64,000 nucleotides of DNA from Pseudomonadota bacterium (GCA_039033415.1 JBCCCR010000032.1:20387-84386); one strand, 5' to 3'. Counted from the first letter of the stretch, positions 8,642 through 23,276 are shown. Made by a program: numbers and translations. The notes: generated from the sequence alone by a model not told the origin.

Positions 8642-8731
8642 GGAGGAGTGGCAGAGCGGTTGAATGCACTGGTCTTGAAAACCAGCAGAGGTGAAAGCCT
8701 CTCGGGGGTTCGAATCCCTCCTCCTCCGCCA
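8642..8731 (+). tRNA. tRNA-Ser(UGA), intact
   Basis: A 90-base class II tRNA. The acceptor stem GGAGGAG pairs with CTCCTCC, the discriminator is G and CCA is encoded. The anticodon stem-loop CTGGTCTTGAAAACCAG carries TGA. The long variable arm is AGAGG with CCTCT, and the T-arm GGGGGTTCGAATCCCTC has one G-U pair. The long variable arm is the serine identity element. It ends 10 bases before the stop codon of the convergent kinase gene, and no U-run terminator is visible between them. Confidence 0.97.
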
Positions 8732-8741
8732 CTCTTGATCC

Positions 8742-11024
<2,283 letters not shown>

Positions 11025-11059
11025 GATTCAGATCCATCGCTGTCCGCCGCTATGTCGCG

Positions 11060-11962
11060 CTACTCAGGGAGTGGAATGAACTCGTTGTCGCCATCAACGG
11101 AACCGAACCGCTGCTCGCGCCAGTCTTTTTTGGCCTGCTCAATTCGGTGCTTGTCATGGCTGACAAAGTTCCACCACAGGTGGCGGGCACCAAGGCCCCG
11201 CCCTCCGATCACCATAACCCGGGTTTCCTCGACCGCCGCGAGGCCCAGCGCAGTCCCAGGACACGCAACACCCATCTCACCTTCGTCGTAGGTGTGGCCA
11301 TCGACGGTGACATGACCGCTCACTACGTAGAACGCCAGTTCAGCGACATCCTCGGGCAAAGCGATGGCGGATCCGGATGCCATCAGGCATTCCAGATAGA
11401 GCGTGGGTGAATGCTGCAGCACGGGCGATTCGACGCCCAGCGCTGACCCCATGATGACGGTGACCTTCACTCCGTCCTGCTCGACCGTGGGCAGTTCGCC
11501 CGCCGGATAGTGCTGGAACGCTGGATCGATCTCTTCCAATTCTACCGGCAGGGCCATCCACGACTGAATGCCGTGAAGCCGCGACGTTGTCGCCAAATCA
11601 TCGCCAGCGCGCTCCGAGTGGACAATGCCCCGCCCTGCGGTCATCAGATTGACGGCACCGGGCTGAATAGGCTGCAGGAAGCCGAGGCTATCGCGATGGA
11701 TGATCTCCCCTTCGAAGAGGTAGGTGATCGTCGCCAGGCCAATATGCGGATGGGGTCGAACGGCGATGCCCTGACCGGGGGGAAATACCGCAGGCCCCAT
11801 GTGATCAAAAAACACGAACGGACCCACCGACCGGCGCTGGGCGGCCGGCAACACGCGCCGCACCGAAAACTCTCCAAGATCTTTGAGTTTGGGTCTGATA
11901 GTCAGCTCAACCGACCCCTCCGAACTGCGGCATTCGGCCGGCCCTGCTTCCTGAAAACTCAC
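11060..11962 (-). CDS. pirin family protein
   Basis: A bicupin protein of 300 residues. The N-terminal cupin has the pirin metal motif (FDHMGP, then [19 protein letters not shown] and RGIVHSER), with the three His and one Glu that bind iron. Bacterial pirins include quercetin dioxygenases and enzymes of unknown substrate, so only the family is claimed. The gene precedes the kinase with 35 bases between and is divergent from the LysR regulator at 12102. That regulator is a natural candidate to control it, although this is inferred from position only. Confidence 0.92.
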   Translation of the reverse strand: MSFQEAGPAECRSSEGSVELTIRPKLKDLGEFSVRRVLPAAQRRSVGPFVFFDHMGPAVFPPGQGIAVRPHPHIGLATITYLFEGEIIHRDSLGFLQPIQPGAVNLMTAGRGIVHSERAGDDLATTSRLHGIQSWMALPVELEEIDPAFQHYPAGELPTVEQDGVKVTVIMGSALGVESPVLQHSPTLYLECLMASGSAIALPEDVAELAFYVVSGHVTVDGHTYDEGEMGVACPGTALGLAAVEETRVMVIGGRGLGARHLWWNFVSHDKHRIEQAKKDWREQRFGSVDGDNEFIPLPE

Positions 11963-12101
11963 GACACTTCTCCTTTCCTGTCAGCACGCGATCCTCGCTG
12001 CGGTCATCCGCAGCAGGCGTGTAAGATTGGCAAATGGTACACAGCGAGACAACCCAAACGGCCAACCGGATGGCCAGGCCGCCAATGGGAAGCCAATAGC
12101 G

Positions 12102-13010
12102 ATGGACACGCTTCGAGCGATCCGAACCTTTGTAAAGGTCGTTGAGGCCGGCGGCTTTGCGGCGGCGGCCAGAGGGCTTGGCAGCTCGCGCTCGGTGGTC
12201 AACAAGGACGTTATCGCGCTGGAAAACCAGCTCGGCATGCAGCTACTCACCCGCAGCACTCGAAAAGTCTCGACCACGGAGGCCGGGCTCAAATTCTACG
12301 ACCGCTGTGTACAGATTATCAGCGAGCTCGACGAGGCAATCGCGTCCGCTGCCGAACTGCAGGACACGCCGGTCGGCAATCTGCGTATCAACGCGCCGAT
12401 GACCTTCGGCACCATGCACCTGGCCAAAGCGGTCGCGGAGTTTATGGCCGAGCACCCTCAGGTCACGGTGGAACTGGTGCTCAACGACCGCTACGTCGAC
12501 CCGATCGAAGAAGGCTTCGACGTGAGCGTGCGGATCGGTGAACCCCTGGTCAGCACCAGCCTCGTCACGCGGGAAATCACCCTGGCCGACCTCATCATCT
12601 GCGCATCGCCCGGCTATGTGGCGAACCATGGCCGTCCGGAGGCGCCATCGGAGCTGAGCGAACATCGCTGCCTGCACTACGGCTACCAGCAGTCCGGCAA
12701 CCTGTGGCGAGTGCAGGGCCCTGACGGTGAGATGTCGGTCAACATCGGCTGCGTGATGTGGTCCAACAACGGTGAGGCGCTGAAAGACGCGGCGGTCGCC
12801 GGTCAGGGTATTATCATGCTCCCCGCGTTTATCGTTCAGGCGGCGATCGATGAGGGGCAGCTCGAGGCGCTGCTGACCGGCTATCGCCCCAGTCCGATCA
12901 CCTTGTCCGTGCTCTATCCGCGTCACCGCAACCTGTCGGCCAAAGTGCGCTTGTTTGCCGATTTTCTGGCCACGCGCTTTTCCGGCACCCCATTTGCTGC
13001 GACCACGTGA
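12102..13010 (+). CDS. LysR-family transcriptional regulator
   Basis: About 302 residues from the ATG at 12102, which begins directly with the winged helix-turn-helix ([27 protein letters not shown]). An upstream ATG at 12027 adds 25 non-conserved residues and was not used. The rest is a LysR substrate domain of the AaeR/DmlR-like group ([21 protein letters not shown]). It is divergent from the pirin gene across about 140 bases, the usual layout for a LysR regulator and its target. The inducer is unknown. Confidence 0.9.
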   Translation: MDTLRAIRTFVKVVEAGGFAAAARGLGSSRSVVNKDVIALENQLGMQLLTRSTRKVSTTEAGLKFYDRCVQIISELDEAIASAAELQDTPVGNLRINAPMTFGTMHLAKAVAEFMAEHPQVTVELVLNDRYVDPIEEGFDVSVRIGEPLVSTSLVTREITLADLIICASPGYVANHGRPEAPSELSEHRCLHYGYQQSGNLWRVQGPDGEMSVNIGCVMWSNNGEALKDAAVAGQGIIMLPAFIVQAAIDEGQLEALLTGYRPSPITLSVLYPRHRNLSAKVRLFADFLATRFSGTPFAATT

Positions 13011-13139
13011 AATTTTCAGGAACTGCCCTTCACGCCGAGGGTCAAATTAACTGATATGATTTTGAACTGTGGCAAATCGCTGTAAATTCAGCGGACCGCC
13101 CCCATATCTTTTTTGTTGTAGACAAGCTGGAGATCGTTA

Positions 13140-13808
13140 ATGGAACAACCCTATTCAGTGCAAACTTCGGCGCAGTCGGTAGTTGCGACGAACCGGGTAC
13201 TGCGAAACACCTACAGACTGCTGTCCATGACGCTGCTGTTCAGCGCCGTGACGGCGTTTGTTGCCGTGCGCGTCAACATGCCTCCCTTGGGCATTTTTAT
13301 TACGCTGGGCGGGTATTTTGGACTGCTGTTTCTGACCACAGCGCTGCGCAACAGCCCCTGGGGGCTGGTGTCGATCTTTGCGCTGACCGGTTTTATGGGG
13401 CTGACCATAGGGCCGATCATCAACATTTATACGCAGGCCTTTAGCAACGGCAGCGAGCTGGTCATGCTGGCGATGGGCGGTACTGGGGTGGTCTTTCTGA
13501 CCATGTCCGGCATTGCGCTAACCAGCAAGCGAGACTTCAGCGGCATGGGCCAGTTTCTGATGATTGGTATCATCGTGGCGTTCCTGGCGGGTCTGGCGGC
13601 CTACTTCTTCCAGATCCCGGCGCTCTCACTGGCGGTCTCAGCCATGTTTGTGCTGCTGATGAGCGGTCTGATCCTTTACCAGACGCAGGCCATTGTGCGC
13701 GGCGGTGAAACCAACTACATCATGGCCACCATCACGCTGTTTGTGTCGATTTACAACCTGTTCACCAGCCTGCTCCATCTGCTGGGCTTCGCCCTCGGCG
13801 AAGACTAA
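13140..13808 (+). CDS. Bax inhibitor-1 / YccA-YbhL family membrane protein
   Basis: A 222-residue inner-membrane protein with seven hydrophobic segments, starting after a short polar head (NTYRLLSMTLLFSAVTAFVAV). The family includes E. coli YccA, a modulator of FtsH proteolysis, and YbhL, and contains proton or calcium leak channels. The last helices carry the family-typical YNLFTSLLHLLG. Gammaproteobacteria often hold more than one paralogue, so no symbol is given. It has a strong intrinsic terminator downstream and appears to be a single-gene unit. Confidence 0.9.
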   Translation: MEQPYSVQTSAQSVVATNRVLRNTYRLLSMTLLFSAVTAFVAVRVNMPPLGIFITLGGYFGLLFLTTALRNSPWGLVSIFALTGFMGLTIGPIINIYTQAFSNGSELVMLAMGGTGVVFLTMSGIALTSKRDFSGMGQFLMIGIIVAFLAGLAAYFFQIPALSLAVSAMFVLLMSGLILYQTQAIVRGGETNYIMATITLFVSIYNLFTSLLHLLGFALGED

Positions 13809-13843
13809 GGTTTCGGCGGCTAAGAGCGTCGCCTAAAGTTACG

Positions 13844-13873
13844 AAAAAACCGGGCATTGCCCGGTTTTTTTTT
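13844..13873 (+). terminator. strong intrinsic terminator, usable from both sides
   Basis: CCGGGC, loop ATT and GCCCGG (13850-13864) are flanked by six A on the left and nine T on the right. It can end transcription of the Bax-inhibitor gene on the plus strand. The A-run would serve the minus-strand serS transcript. Confidence 0.92.
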
Positions 13874-13910
13874 GCGCTCTGGCTCGCACATCACCCGCGG
13901 CGATCACCGC

Positions 13911-15194
<1,284 letters not shown>

Positions 15195-15315
15195 TCAGGT
15201 CCGGGCAGAAAAGGCCGCTATTGTCCGGAAAGCCGCTGGATAAAACCAGTAGCGTGGAGGAGCAATCGCGCTCACAGCGGCGTAGCGGGCCTCGTGGGAG
15301 GCCGCGTCCGATTGC

Positions 15316-16026
15316 CTACTGCGGGTCTTCCAGGCTGAATTCTTCGGCGGATAGCACGTCCACACCCTCGGGCGGCGTGAACTGAAAGAGCGTCTCGTCC
15401 AGCGCCGGATTTCTCACCGGCTCCGAAAACTGAATGAGGGTCTGCTGCCCGAAGGCGTCTTGAATCATGAGCAGCGCCAGCTGATTGTCGCTAAAACCCA
15501 GATCGATCCAGTCGAAATCCGCTCGTGGCTCCCGCGGCGTCAAGCGGATTCGCTTGAGGCCCGCCGGCGCTGACGTGCTGACCGTGTCAGCGAGCGTTAC
15601 CCGATAGAGCTCCTCCATCTGGTCGGGCGCCATCAGCAGATACAGCGGCGAGTCGTCCACCGCCTGCGCCTGGTCTTTGACCGTGACCTGTTCCAGGTCA
15701 ACATCGTGATTCCAGACCTGACGCCCATCAGCCACGATCAGCTGCTCAAACTCGCCGAGGTAGTGCCAGCGCAGCTGCGCCGGTGTCGCGAGCGCCATCT
15801 GGCCCCAGGACCGCTCCAGCATGCGTCCCCGATCGTCGACAACCTCCTGAATGAAATCCGCCTGGTAGCTGGTCAAGCCCGTGCTGAAACGCTTTATTAG
15901 CGCCGAGGCCGCCGTGTCTTCGCTGTGCGCGCTGGGAACCAGGAATGCCAGCACCAGCGCGAGGCCGGCCGCGACTGCACGCAGCCCTGCCCTTTGTCTT
16001 CCCGCATTAGCCCTGCTTGTGCTCAT
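15316..16026 (-). CDS. lolA: outer-membrane lipoprotein carrier protein LolA
   Basis: Periplasmic chaperone that takes lipoproteins from the LolCDE transporter to LolB in the outer membrane. There is a signal peptide with hydrophobic core AVAAGLALVLAFLVPSAHS, then the open-barrel LolA fold with family stretches YQADFIQEVVDDRGRMLERS and LYLLMAPDQM. At 236 residues it is a little longer than E. coli LolA, mainly at the N-terminus. It starts four bases after the ftsK stop, so the two are certainly co-transcribed, as in many gammaproteobacteria. Confidence 0.93.
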   Translation of the reverse strand: MSTSRANAGRQRAGLRAVAAGLALVLAFLVPSAHSEDTAASALIKRFSTGLTSYQADFIQEVVDDRGRMLERSWGQMALATPAQLRWHYLGEFEQLIVADGRQVWNHDVDLEQVTVKDQAQAVDDSPLYLLMAPDQMEELYRVTLADTVSTSAPAGLKRIRLTPREPRADFDWIDLGFSDNQLALLMIQDAFGQQTLIQFSEPVRNPALDETLFQFTPPEGVDVLSAEEFSLEDPQ

Positions 16027-16030
16027 ACCC

Positions 16031-18343
16031 TCAGTCCTTGGGTGGTGGTGGCGCCAGCACTTCCCGGTTGCCGTTGTGCTCCGGCGGGCTGACGATGCCG
16101 GCCGCTTCCATCTCTTCGATCAGGCGGGCCGCTCGGTTGTAGCCGATCCTCAGCCGCCGCTGCACGTTCGAAATCGACGCTCGGCGAGACTCGGTCACCA
16201 CAAACACCGCCTTGTCGTAGAGCTCGTCGGTCTGATCGTCCGGATTGGCTTCCGGAAGCCCCGTAGCGCCGATGCTCTGACCGTCGACGGTGGTCTGTGC
16301 ATCATTTAGAACATCATTCATGTAGCTGGGTTCCCCGTGGGAACACAGATATTTGACCACCGAATGCACCTCGTGGTCGTCCACGAAGGCGCCGTGGATG
16401 CGCTCGACCGCCGCGGTTCCTGGCGGCAGAAACAGCATGTCGCCGTGGCCGAGCAGCTGCTCCGCGCCCTGCTGATCAAGAATGGTTCGTGAATCGACCC
16501 GGCTTGAGACCTGAAACGCGATCCGCGTCGGAATGTTCGCTTTGATGAGCCCGGTAATGACATCGACGGAGGGGCGCTGGGTTGCCAGCACTAGGTGAAT
16601 TCCCGAGGCCCGGGCTTTCTGCGCCAGGCGGGCGATCAGCTCTTCGACTTTCTTGCCGACAATCATCATCATGTCGGCAAACTCGTCGATGATCACCACA
16701 ATAAACGGCAGCGTGGCCAGCTCCTCGGGCCCCTCGGACGGCGCGAGTGGATCGGGCTCAAACAGCGGATCCTCGATGGGCTTGCCGGCCTTGCGGGCAT
16801 CGCGCACTTTCTTGTTGAAACCGGCCAGATTTCTGACGCCCAGGGCCGACATGAGCTTATACCGGCGTTCCATTTCGGCGACGCACCACCGCAGACCGTT
16901 GGAGGCTTCCTTCATATCGGTGACCACCGGCGCCAGGAGGTGCGGGATACCCTCATAAACCGACAGCTCCAGCATCTTGGGGTCGATCATCAGCAGCCGG
17001 ACCTGCTCGGGCGACGACTTGTACAGCAGGCTCAGGATCATCGCGTTTATGGCCACCGACTTACCCGATCCCGTGGTGCCGGCCACCAAAAGGTGTGGCA
17101 TCCGGGCGAGGTTTGCCACCGCCGGTTTGCCGCTGATGTCTTTGCCCAGCGCGAGCGTCATAGGCGAATTGGCGTCGTCGTAGGCCTTGGAACGGAGGAT
17201 CTCCGACAGAAAAACCATTTGACGATTGGCGTTGGGAATCTCCAGGCCAATCACCGACTTGCCCGGTATCACGTCAACCACTCTGACGCTGATCACCGAC
17301 AGGCCGCGCGCAATATCTTTGGCGAGGTTGCTGATCTGGCTCCCCTTGATTCCCGGCGCTGGCATCAGCTCGAACCGGGTGATCACGGGTCCTGGGAAAA
17401 CCTCCACGACCTGGGCCTCGATCCTGAAGTCGGCCAGCTTGAGCTCCACCTGCCGGGCCAGCGCCTCCAGGGCCTCGGGCGAATAACCTTTGACCTGCTC
17501 CGTGGGCTCGTCGAGCAGGTGCAACGGCGGCAGCTCTCCGCTCGGAATATCGGTAAACAGCGGCATCTGCTTTTCTTTCTTTGCGCGGCTGCTCTTTTCG
17601 ACCTTGTCCGGCGCGGCGCTGATCTTCCGTGGCGCCTGGCGTCGCCGTTTGGCGGTATCGGCTTTTCGCACCTCGATGCGGCTGCGGCGCGCGCGGCGCC
17701 CTTCGCGCCACTCGCTGATCGCCTCCGGTCGTGACTTGATCCACTCCAGCAGCTTCAGCGTTGAGGCGCCCACCCGATCGGTCAGCCGCAGCCAGGAAAG
17801 GCCCGTAAACAGCGTGACCCCCGCCAGAAACAGGGCGAGGCATACGAGCGTGGAACCGAGCGCGCCGGCGATGCTGAACAGCGTCTGACCAAGCGTTGCG
17901 CCGACGATACCGCCACCGCCAGCGGAGACCATGGGGTGGCTCGTCGAAAAATGCAGGTGAGCAAGGGCGGAGCCGGAAGCCACAATCAGGCCGAAGCCGG
18001 CCAGTCTGATCCACAGCTCTGCCCGTTCGGTGCTGGCCTCGCGCGCACCGCGGAGAATCAGCCAGCCCCACCAGGCCAGCATGACCGGGAACAGAAAGGC
18101 CAGGTAGCCAAAAAGCAGCAGCCCGATATCCGCCAGCCATGCGCCGACGACACCACCGCTGTTGCGAACGTTGTCGGACGCCGCGCTGTTGGACCAGCCA
18201 GGATCGCGTGAGTCATAGGTCAGCAGCGCGATCAGCAGGTAGATCGCCAGCGGCGCCATCACGATAAACGCGCTTTCCCGCAGCCGCAGGACCAGGTGCT
18301 GGGCGAGACCGTTGGACTTCGGTGTTTCGGTGGCTTTTGGCAA
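16031..18343 (-). CDS. ftsK: DNA translocase FtsK
   Basis: Septal DNA pump that clears and aligns chromosome dimers at division. Four to five membrane helices lie in the first 190 residues, then a short basic linker of about 90 residues. The motor follows, with Walker A in [14 protein letters not shown] and Walker B in [14 protein letters not shown]. The last 65 residues form the gamma winged helix that reads KOPS sites ([28 protein letters not shown], given here in part). At 770 residues it is far shorter than the E. coli protein because the linker is short, as in many other genera. The start appears to be TTG at 18343 without a clear Shine-Dalgarno. Confidence 0.95.
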   Translation of the reverse strand: MPKATETPKSNGLAQHLVLRLRESAFIVMAPLAIYLLIALLTYDSRDPGWSNSAASDNVRNSGGVVGAWLADIGLLLFGYLAFLFPVMLAWWGWLILRGAREASTERAELWIRLAGFGLIVASGSALAHLHFSTSHPMVSAGGGGIVGATLGQTLFSIAGALGSTLVCLALFLAGVTLFTGLSWLRLTDRVGASTLKLLEWIKSRPEAISEWREGRRARRSRIEVRKADTAKRRRQAPRKISAAPDKVEKSSRAKKEKQMPLFTDIPSGELPPLHLLDEPTEQVKGYSPEALEALARQVELKLADFRIEAQVVEVFPGPVITRFELMPAPGIKGSQISNLAKDIARGLSVISVRVVDVIPGKSVIGLEIPNANRQMVFLSEILRSKAYDDANSPMTLALGKDISGKPAVANLARMPHLLVAGTTGSGKSVAINAMILSLLYKSSPEQVRLLMIDPKMLELSVYEGIPHLLAPVVTDMKEASNGLRWCVAEMERRYKLMSALGVRNLAGFNKKVRDARKAGKPIEDPLFEPDPLAPSEGPEELATLPFIVVIIDEFADMMMIVGKKVEELIARLAQKARASGIHLVLATQRPSVDVITGLIKANIPTRIAFQVSSRVDSRTILDQQGAEQLLGHGDMLFLPPGTAAVERIHGAFVDDHEVHSVVKYLCSHGEPSYMNDVLNDAQTTVDGQSIGATGLPEANPDDQTDELYDKAVFVVTESRRASISNVQRRLRIGYNRAARLIEEMEAAGIVSPPEHNGNREVLAPPPPKD

Positions 18344-18484
18344 AATAACGACAAGCAGTCAATTAACCTCCAATTGTACCAGTTGAGGGTGCGCAACCAA
18401 CGTTGACACACGCGCCACCGAGCCGTTAGCGGGGCGTTGCCGGGATGGGCAGCGCCGAGCCACGCGGCATAGAAAAAAGGACCT

Positions 18485-19642
18485 TTGATTATTAGCACGC
18501 CAGATCTTCCCGGCCTGAACATTCGCCAGCTGTCGGCGATCAGCGAAGTTCCCGCAGACGCCTGGAACCGGCTTGCCGGCGCCAACCCGTTTGTCCGCTA
18601 TGAATACCTGGCCGCCCTGGAAGCCGGTGGCGCCGTCGACGCTGAGTCCGGCTGGTCGCCTTGTCACCTGGTGGCTGAACGTGCTGGCGAGCTGGAGGGC
18701 GCCGTGCCTCTCTACCTCAAGACCCATTCCTACGGTGAATTTGTTTTCGACTGGGCCTGGGCGGACGCCGCGCAGCGCGCGGGCCTGCCTTACTACCCCA
18801 AGCTTTTATCAGGCTCGCCGCTGACGCCGGTCACCGGCCCCAGGCTGATGGCCAAGCCCGGGTCCCAGGCCCACGAGGCCTTGCCGGCGGCGCTGCGCGA
18901 AATCTGTCAGCTTCAGGGGTTGAGCTCCATTCACGTCAATTTTGTTGAGCCCGATGACGCGAAGGTCCTGCGCAAGGCCGGCTTTCTTGAACGCTGCGAC
19001 TGGCAGTACCACTGGCAAAACCGCGGCTACGAGGACTTTGACGCCTTCCTCGCTGCGCTCACCCACAAGAAGCGAAAGAACATCCGGCAGGAGCGGCGCA
19101 AGCTGGCCAGCGCCGGATGGACCTTTGAACTGATCACCGGCGATCAGGCGGAAGACTGGCACTGGCGCTTTATCACCAGCCTCTACCAGGAAACCTTCCA
19201 CCGCAAGGGCAACTGGCCTTTGCTGACCGAAGACATTTTTCGCCAGCTCGGCGAGGATTTCGGCGTGCAGGTGCTGCTGGTGCTGGGGCGGCTGGACGGC
19301 GAATACCAGGCCGGTGCCTGGCTGATTCATGACCACCACACGCTCTATGGCCGCTATTGGGGCTGCTTTAGCGAGTCGCCGGGCCTGCACTTTGAGACCT
19401 GCTACTACCAGGGGATCGAATTCTGTATCGAACAGGGGCTAAGAGTTTTTAACCCGGGCGCGCAGGGACTGCACAAGGTCGCGAGAGGCTTTGAGCCGGT
19501 TCAGACCCTCAGTTTCCACGAACTCACGCACCCGGGCCTTCGCGATGCGGTAGAGCGCAGCCTCAAGGTCGAGAAGATCCACCAGGATCAGCGAGGAGCA
19601 GCCATCGCGGAGCACAGCGCCTTCCGTCAGGATCAGGGGTGA
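18485..19642 (+). CDS. GNAT-like peptidogalycan biosynthesis/recognition family protein (COG3146)
   Basis: A 385-residue cytoplasmic protein of the COG3146 (formerly DUF482) family, with the acyltransferase (GNAT/FemAB-like) fold. Typical segments are NPFVRYEYLAALE near the start, HKKRKNIRQERRKL in the middle and GRYWGCFSESPGLHFETCYYQGIEF. The biochemical role is not established for the family. The TTG start is backed by AAAAGGA ending five bases upstream. The stop is seven bases before aat, so it is cotranscribed with aat and perhaps infA. It diverges from ftsK. Confidence 0.82.
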   Translation: MIISTPDLPGLNIRQLSAISEVPADAWNRLAGANPFVRYEYLAALEAGGAVDAESGWSPCHLVAERAGELEGAVPLYLKTHSYGEFVFDWAWADAAQRAGLPYYPKLLSGSPLTPVTGPRLMAKPGSQAHEALPAALREICQLQGLSSIHVNFVEPDDAKVLRKAGFLERCDWQYHWQNRGYEDFDAFLAALTHKKRKNIRQERRKLASAGWTFELITGDQAEDWHWRFITSLYQETFHRKGNWPLLTEDIFRQLGEDFGVQVLLVLGRLDGEYQAGAWLIHDHHTLYGRYWGCFSESPGLHFETCYYQGIEFCIEQGLRVFNPGAQGLHKVARGFEPVQTLSFHELTHPGLRDAVERSLKVEKIHQDQRGAAIAEHSAFRQDQG

Positions 19643-19649
19643 TAGGCTC

Positions 19650-20363
19650 ATGATCCCGTGGCTGGCGCCGGGTCAACCGTTCCCGCCGGTCGATGAGGCG
19701 TTCATGGAGCCCAACGGCCTGCTGGCCGCCGGCGCAGATCTTCATCCGGCCACGCTGCTCGAGGCCTATCGGCTCGGCATTTTCCCCTGGTACAGCCCGT
19801 CTGAGCCAATCCTTTGGTGGAGCCCCGACCCCCGGCTGGTCATCGAACCCAGTAACGTTCACGTTTCCCGTCGCATGGCCCGCACGCTGCGCCAGCCCTG
19901 GCGGATTACGCTGGACCGCAGCTTCAACGAGGTGGTAGATGCCTGTGCAGCTCCCAGACCTGGCCAGGCAGGCACCTGGATCACCCGGGAAATGAAGCAA
20001 GCGTACCGGCGCATGCACCAGCTCGGTCACGCCCACAGTCTCGAGGTCTGGCGTGACGGTGAACTAGTGGGTGGCATTTACGGTATCGCCATCGGTCGAG
20101 CATTTTTTGGGGAGAGCATGTTTCGCCGTCGCCGCGACGGTTCCAAGGTTGCGCTGATCAGTCTGTGTCAGTTCCTGGCGCAGCACAATTTTGGACTCCT
20201 GGACTGCCAGGTCGAGTCGGCCCACCTCCTGACGCTGGGTGCGTACAACCTGCCTCGCCTTGAGTTCTGCGAGCGAATCGCCGCACTCACCGCGCTTGAG
20301 GGTCATACCGGCGATTGGCAAGCCATGGCCCGACCGATACAATGGGCGCCGTTTTTTTCCTGA
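19650..20363 (+). CDS. aat: leucyl/phenylalanyl-tRNA--protein transferase
   Basis: Adds Leu or Phe to proteins with N-terminal Arg or Lys, creating N-degrons for ClpS/ClpAP. The family signature is complete: [12 protein letters not shown], then [13 protein letters not shown] and [10 protein letters not shown] near the N-terminus, with the GNAT core behind ([20 protein letters not shown]). It is 237 residues, the usual length. The N-degron pathway is physically grouped here, since clpA and clpS lie just beyond infA. Confidence 0.97.
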   Translation: MIPWLAPGQPFPPVDEAFMEPNGLLAAGADLHPATLLEAYRLGIFPWYSPSEPILWWSPDPRLVIEPSNVHVSRRMARTLRQPWRITLDRSFNEVVDACAAPRPGQAGTWITREMKQAYRRMHQLGHAHSLEVWRDGELVGGIYGIAIGRAFFGESMFRRRRDGSKVALISLCQFLAQHNFGLLDCQVESAHLLTLGAYNLPRLEFCERIAALTALEGHTGDWQAMARPIQWAPFFS

Positions 20364-20374
20364 CACAAGGATTT

Positions 20375-20593
20375 ATGGCTAAAGAAGATGTTATCGAGTT
20401 GGAAGGGACCGTCCAGGAAACCCTGCCCAACACCATGTTTCGCGTTGAGCTGGATAACGGCCACGTGGTCACAGCTCACATTTCCGGACGGATGCGCAAG
20501 CACTACATCCGGATTCTGACCGGCGATCGGGTCAAGGTGGAAATGACGCCTTACGACCTGAGTAAGGGTCGTATTACCTACCGTATGAGATAA
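20375..20593 (+). CDS. infA: translation initiation factor IF-1
   Basis: A 72-residue OB-fold protein that occupies the ribosomal A site during initiation. The sequence from [19 protein letters not shown] to [11 protein letters not shown] is nearly the textbook IF-1. ATG at 20375 is used. An in-frame start at 20315 would add 20 residues inside the aat 3' end and is not supported. AAGG lies just upstream. Confidence 0.98.
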   Translation: MAKEDVIELEGTVQETLPNTMFRVELDNGHVVTAHISGRMRKHYIRILTGDRVKVEMTPYDLSKGRITYRMR

Positions 20594-20594
20594 G

Positions 20595-20638
20595 CGCGGC
20601 AGCTTCGCCGCGACGGACGAGTCGCTCCGACTCGTCCG
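20595..20638. terminator. double hairpin between convergent infA and clpA
   Basis: CGCGGC/GCCGCG (20595-20612) is followed by a perfect 11-bp stem CGGACGAGTCG/CGACTCGTCCG with loop CTC (20614-20638). Neither has a T-run, so it is a probable transcription barrier or mRNA 3'-end stabiliser rather than a classical intrinsic terminator. Confidence 0.55.
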
Positions 20639-20665
20639 CCCTGAAAGACCTAAAGCAGCAGGCCG

Positions 20666-22954
20666 TCAGTCGTCGGCCGGTGCGGGCGTTTGCTCGAGCA
20701 GCAGCTCCTTCTCCCGAACCGTCACCTTGAGCTCGTCGTTGACGACGTCGAGGCTCACGCTGCCGCCGTCAGCCAGCTTGCCAAACAGCAGCTCATCGGC
20801 CAGCTTGGCCTTGACCTGCTCCTGGATGACCCGCTTCATGGGCCTTGCGCCCATCACCGGATCAAAGCCGTGCTCGGCCAGCCACTGGCGAGCCTCCGGG
20901 CTCACGGTGACGCTGACCTCGCTCTCCTGAAGCAGCATCTCTAGCTCGATCAGGAACTTGTCGACGACCCGCAGAATTGTGTCAAAGTCCAGCGAGTTGA
21001 ACTGAACAATCGCGTCCAGGCGATTGCGGAACTCCGGTGTAAACATCCGCCGGATGGCCTCCATCGCGTCGGTCGAGTGGTCCTGACTTTGAAAACCGAT
21101 GGTCCGGCGACTGGCTTGCGCCGCGCCCGCGTTGGTGGTCATCACCAGAATCACGTTGCGGAAGTCCGCCTGCCTGCCGTTGGTATCGGTCAGCGTGCCG
21201 TGATCCATCACCTGAAGCAGCAGGTTGAACACGTCGGGGTGCGCCTTCTCGACCTCGTCGAGCAGCAGCACGCAGTGTGGGGTTTTGGTGACCGCCTCCG
21301 TCAGTAGACCGCCCTGATCGAAGCCCACGTACCCCGGAGGTGCGCCCACCAGCCGCGACACGGTATGGGCCTCCATGTACTCCGACATGTCGAAGCGCAC
21401 GAGCTCGACGCCCATGATCAGCGCCAGCTGCCGGGTGACCTCGGTCTTGCCGACACCCGTAGGACCCGCCATCAGGAACGAGCCGATCGGCTTGTCGGCC
21501 TCGCCCAGGCCCGAGCGCGACATCTTGATGGCCGCAACCAGGGAGGTGATCGCTTCGTTTTGCCCGAAGACCACCATCTGAAGGTCGCGTTCCAGCGTTT
21601 TGAGGACGTCCCGATCAGAGCTGGAAACCTGCTTGGGCGGGATCCGCGCCATCTTGGCGACCACGTATTCGATATCCTCTTCGGTCAGCCTCTTACGGCG
21701 CTCGTCTTCCGGCAGCAGCCGCTGCCGGGCACCGGCCTCGTCGATCACGTCGATCGCCTTGTCCGGCAGGAACCGATCATTGATATGGCGTGAAGCCAGG
21801 TTGGCCGCCGCTTCCAGCGCCGCCGGCGTGTATTCGATCTGGTGGTATTCCTCGAAGCGCTCTTTCAGCCCCGTCAGGATCTCCAGCGTCTCTTCCACGG
21901 TCGGCTCCGGCACGTCGATTTTCTGGAAGCGTCGAGCGAGCGCCCGATCCTTCTCAAAAACGCCGCGGAATTCCTGGAAGGTGGTGGAACCGATACACCG
22001 AAGATCGCCAGATGCGAGCACGGGCTTGATCAGGTTGGAGGCATCCATGACGCCACCGGAAGCTGCACCGGCGCCGATAATCGTGTGAATTTCATCAATA
22101 AAAAGGACCGCGCCAGGCTCTTTCTTGAGCTGATTGATCACACCTTTGAGGCGCTTCTCAAAATCGCCGCGATATTTGGTGCCGGCGATCAGTGAGCCCA
22201 GATCCAGTGCGTAAATGGTCGCGTCGGCCAGAACCTCGGGTACGTCCTCCTCGACGATCCGACGGGCCAGGCCTTCGGCCAGCGCCGTTTTGCCCACACC
22301 GGCCTCCCCAACCAGGAGCGGATTGTTTTTACGCCGTCGGCACAGGATCTGGATAATGCGTTCGACCTCGGAATGACGCCCAATCAGGGGATCGATTTTC
22401 CCGGCCATCGCCAGGTCGTTGAGATTGGTGGCGAAGCTTTCCAGGGGGTTGGATTTTTGACCCTCGGCCACGGCTTCCTGGGTTTCAGACTCCGACGCCG
22501 GCTGCTCGGGAGAGTTTTCCGCCAGCTTCGAGATGCCGTGGGCGATGTAGTTGACGACGTCGAGCCGGGTCACGTCCTGCTTGTGCAGAAAATATACCGC
22601 GTGGGAGTCTTTCTCCCCAAAAATGGCCACCAGCACGTTCGCACCGGTCACCTCCTTTTTGCCGGACGACTGGACGTGGTAAACCGCACGCTGCAGCACG
22701 CGCTGGAAGCCGACGGTCGGCTGGGTGTCGCGCTCATCGTTGCCGGGCAGCACGGGCACCGTCTGCTCGATAATGTCCTGCAGCTCCTGACGCAGCACGT
22801 CCGGCTGGGCGCCACAGGTGACCAGGACGTGACTGGCCGAGGCGTTGTCCAGCAGCGCCAGGAACAGGTGCTCCACGGTCATGAACTCATGCCGCTGGGC
22901 GCGCGCCCGCTTGTAGCTTTGGCTGATCGTCTGTTCCAGGTCTTTACTGAACAA
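20666..22954 (-). CDS. clpA: ClpA, ATPase subunit of the ClpAP protease
   Basis: Unfoldase that feeds ClpP. An N-terminal Clp-N domain covers roughly 1-145, followed by a first AAA+ ring with [12 protein letters not shown] and [14 protein letters not shown], and a second with [15 protein letters not shown]. There is no middle coiled coil, which separates ClpA from ClpB. At 762 residues it matches E. coli ClpA. The start is TTG at 22954, one base after the clpS stop, with GGAGG from the clpS tail as its ribosome-binding site, so translation is coupled to clpS. clpP is not in the window. Confidence 0.97.
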   Translation of the reverse strand: MFSKDLEQTISQSYKRARAQRHEFMTVEHLFLALLDNASASHVLVTCGAQPDVLRQELQDIIEQTVPVLPGNDERDTQPTVGFQRVLQRAVYHVQSSGKKEVTGANVLVAIFGEKDSHAVYFLHKQDVTRLDVVNYIAHGISKLAENSPEQPASESETQEAVAEGQKSNPLESFATNLNDLAMAGKIDPLIGRHSEVERIIQILCRRRKNNPLLVGEAGVGKTALAEGLARRIVEEDVPEVLADATIYALDLGSLIAGTKYRGDFEKRLKGVINQLKKEPGAVLFIDEIHTIIGAGAASGGVMDASNLIKPVLASGDLRCIGSTTFQEFRGVFEKDRALARRFQKIDVPEPTVEETLEILTGLKERFEEYHQIEYTPAALEAAANLASRHINDRFLPDKAIDVIDEAGARQRLLPEDERRKRLTEEDIEYVVAKMARIPPKQVSSSDRDVLKTLERDLQMVVFGQNEAITSLVAAIKMSRSGLGEADKPIGSFLMAGPTGVGKTEVTRQLALIMGVELVRFDMSEYMEAHTVSRLVGAPPGYVGFDQGGLLTEAVTKTPHCVLLLDEVEKAHPDVFNLLLQVMDHGTLTDTNGRQADFRNVILVMTTNAGAAQASRRTIGFQSQDHSTDAMEAIRRMFTPEFRNRLDAIVQFNSLDFDTILRVVDKFLIELEMLLQESEVSVTVSPEARQWLAEHGFDPVMGARPMKRVIQEQVKAKLADELLFGKLADGGSVSLDVVNDELKVTVREKELLLEQTPAPADD

Positions 22955-22955
22955 T

Positions 22956-23276
22956 TTACACTTCCTCCATTGAACACATCAGCGGGTGCTGATTGGATCG
23001 GGCATGGTCGTTGACCAGGTCCACCTTTGATTCTGCAATTTCACGTGTGTAGACGCCGCAAACGCCTTTGCCGCGGTAGTGAACCTGCAGCATGATTTGC
23101 GTGGCTTTTTCTTTGCTCATCGAGAAGAATCGCTCCAGCACTTCTACGACAAACTCCATCGGCGTGTAGTCATCGTTCAGCAGGAAAACCTTGAACAGGG
23201 GCGGCTTGCGCACCTTGGGCTTGGCTTCTTCCTGATCGAGAATGGTGCCTTGGGATTCCTGGTCTGACTCGCTCAC
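22956..23276 (-). CDS. clpS: ClpS adaptor protein
   Basis: Small adaptor that binds N-degron substrates and hands them to ClpA. It is 106 residues, with a flexible acidic head and a core [22 protein letters not shown] that holds the substrate-pocket Asn and Asp pair. The C-terminal [19 protein letters not shown] is also typical. It sits directly upstream of clpA. Together with aat nearby, the whole Leu/N-degron route except ClpP is within this block. Confidence 0.97.
   Translation of the reverse strand: MSESDQESQGTILDQEEAKPKVRKPPLFKVFLLNDDYTPMEFVVEVLERFFSMSKEKATQIMLQVHYRGKGVCGVYTREIAESKVDLVNDHARSNQHPLMCSMEEV

Noticed and set aside
16595..17734. 379-codon plus-strand frame inside ftsK
   Set aside because: Antisense to the ftsK motor domain, which is complete. 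No family resemblance.
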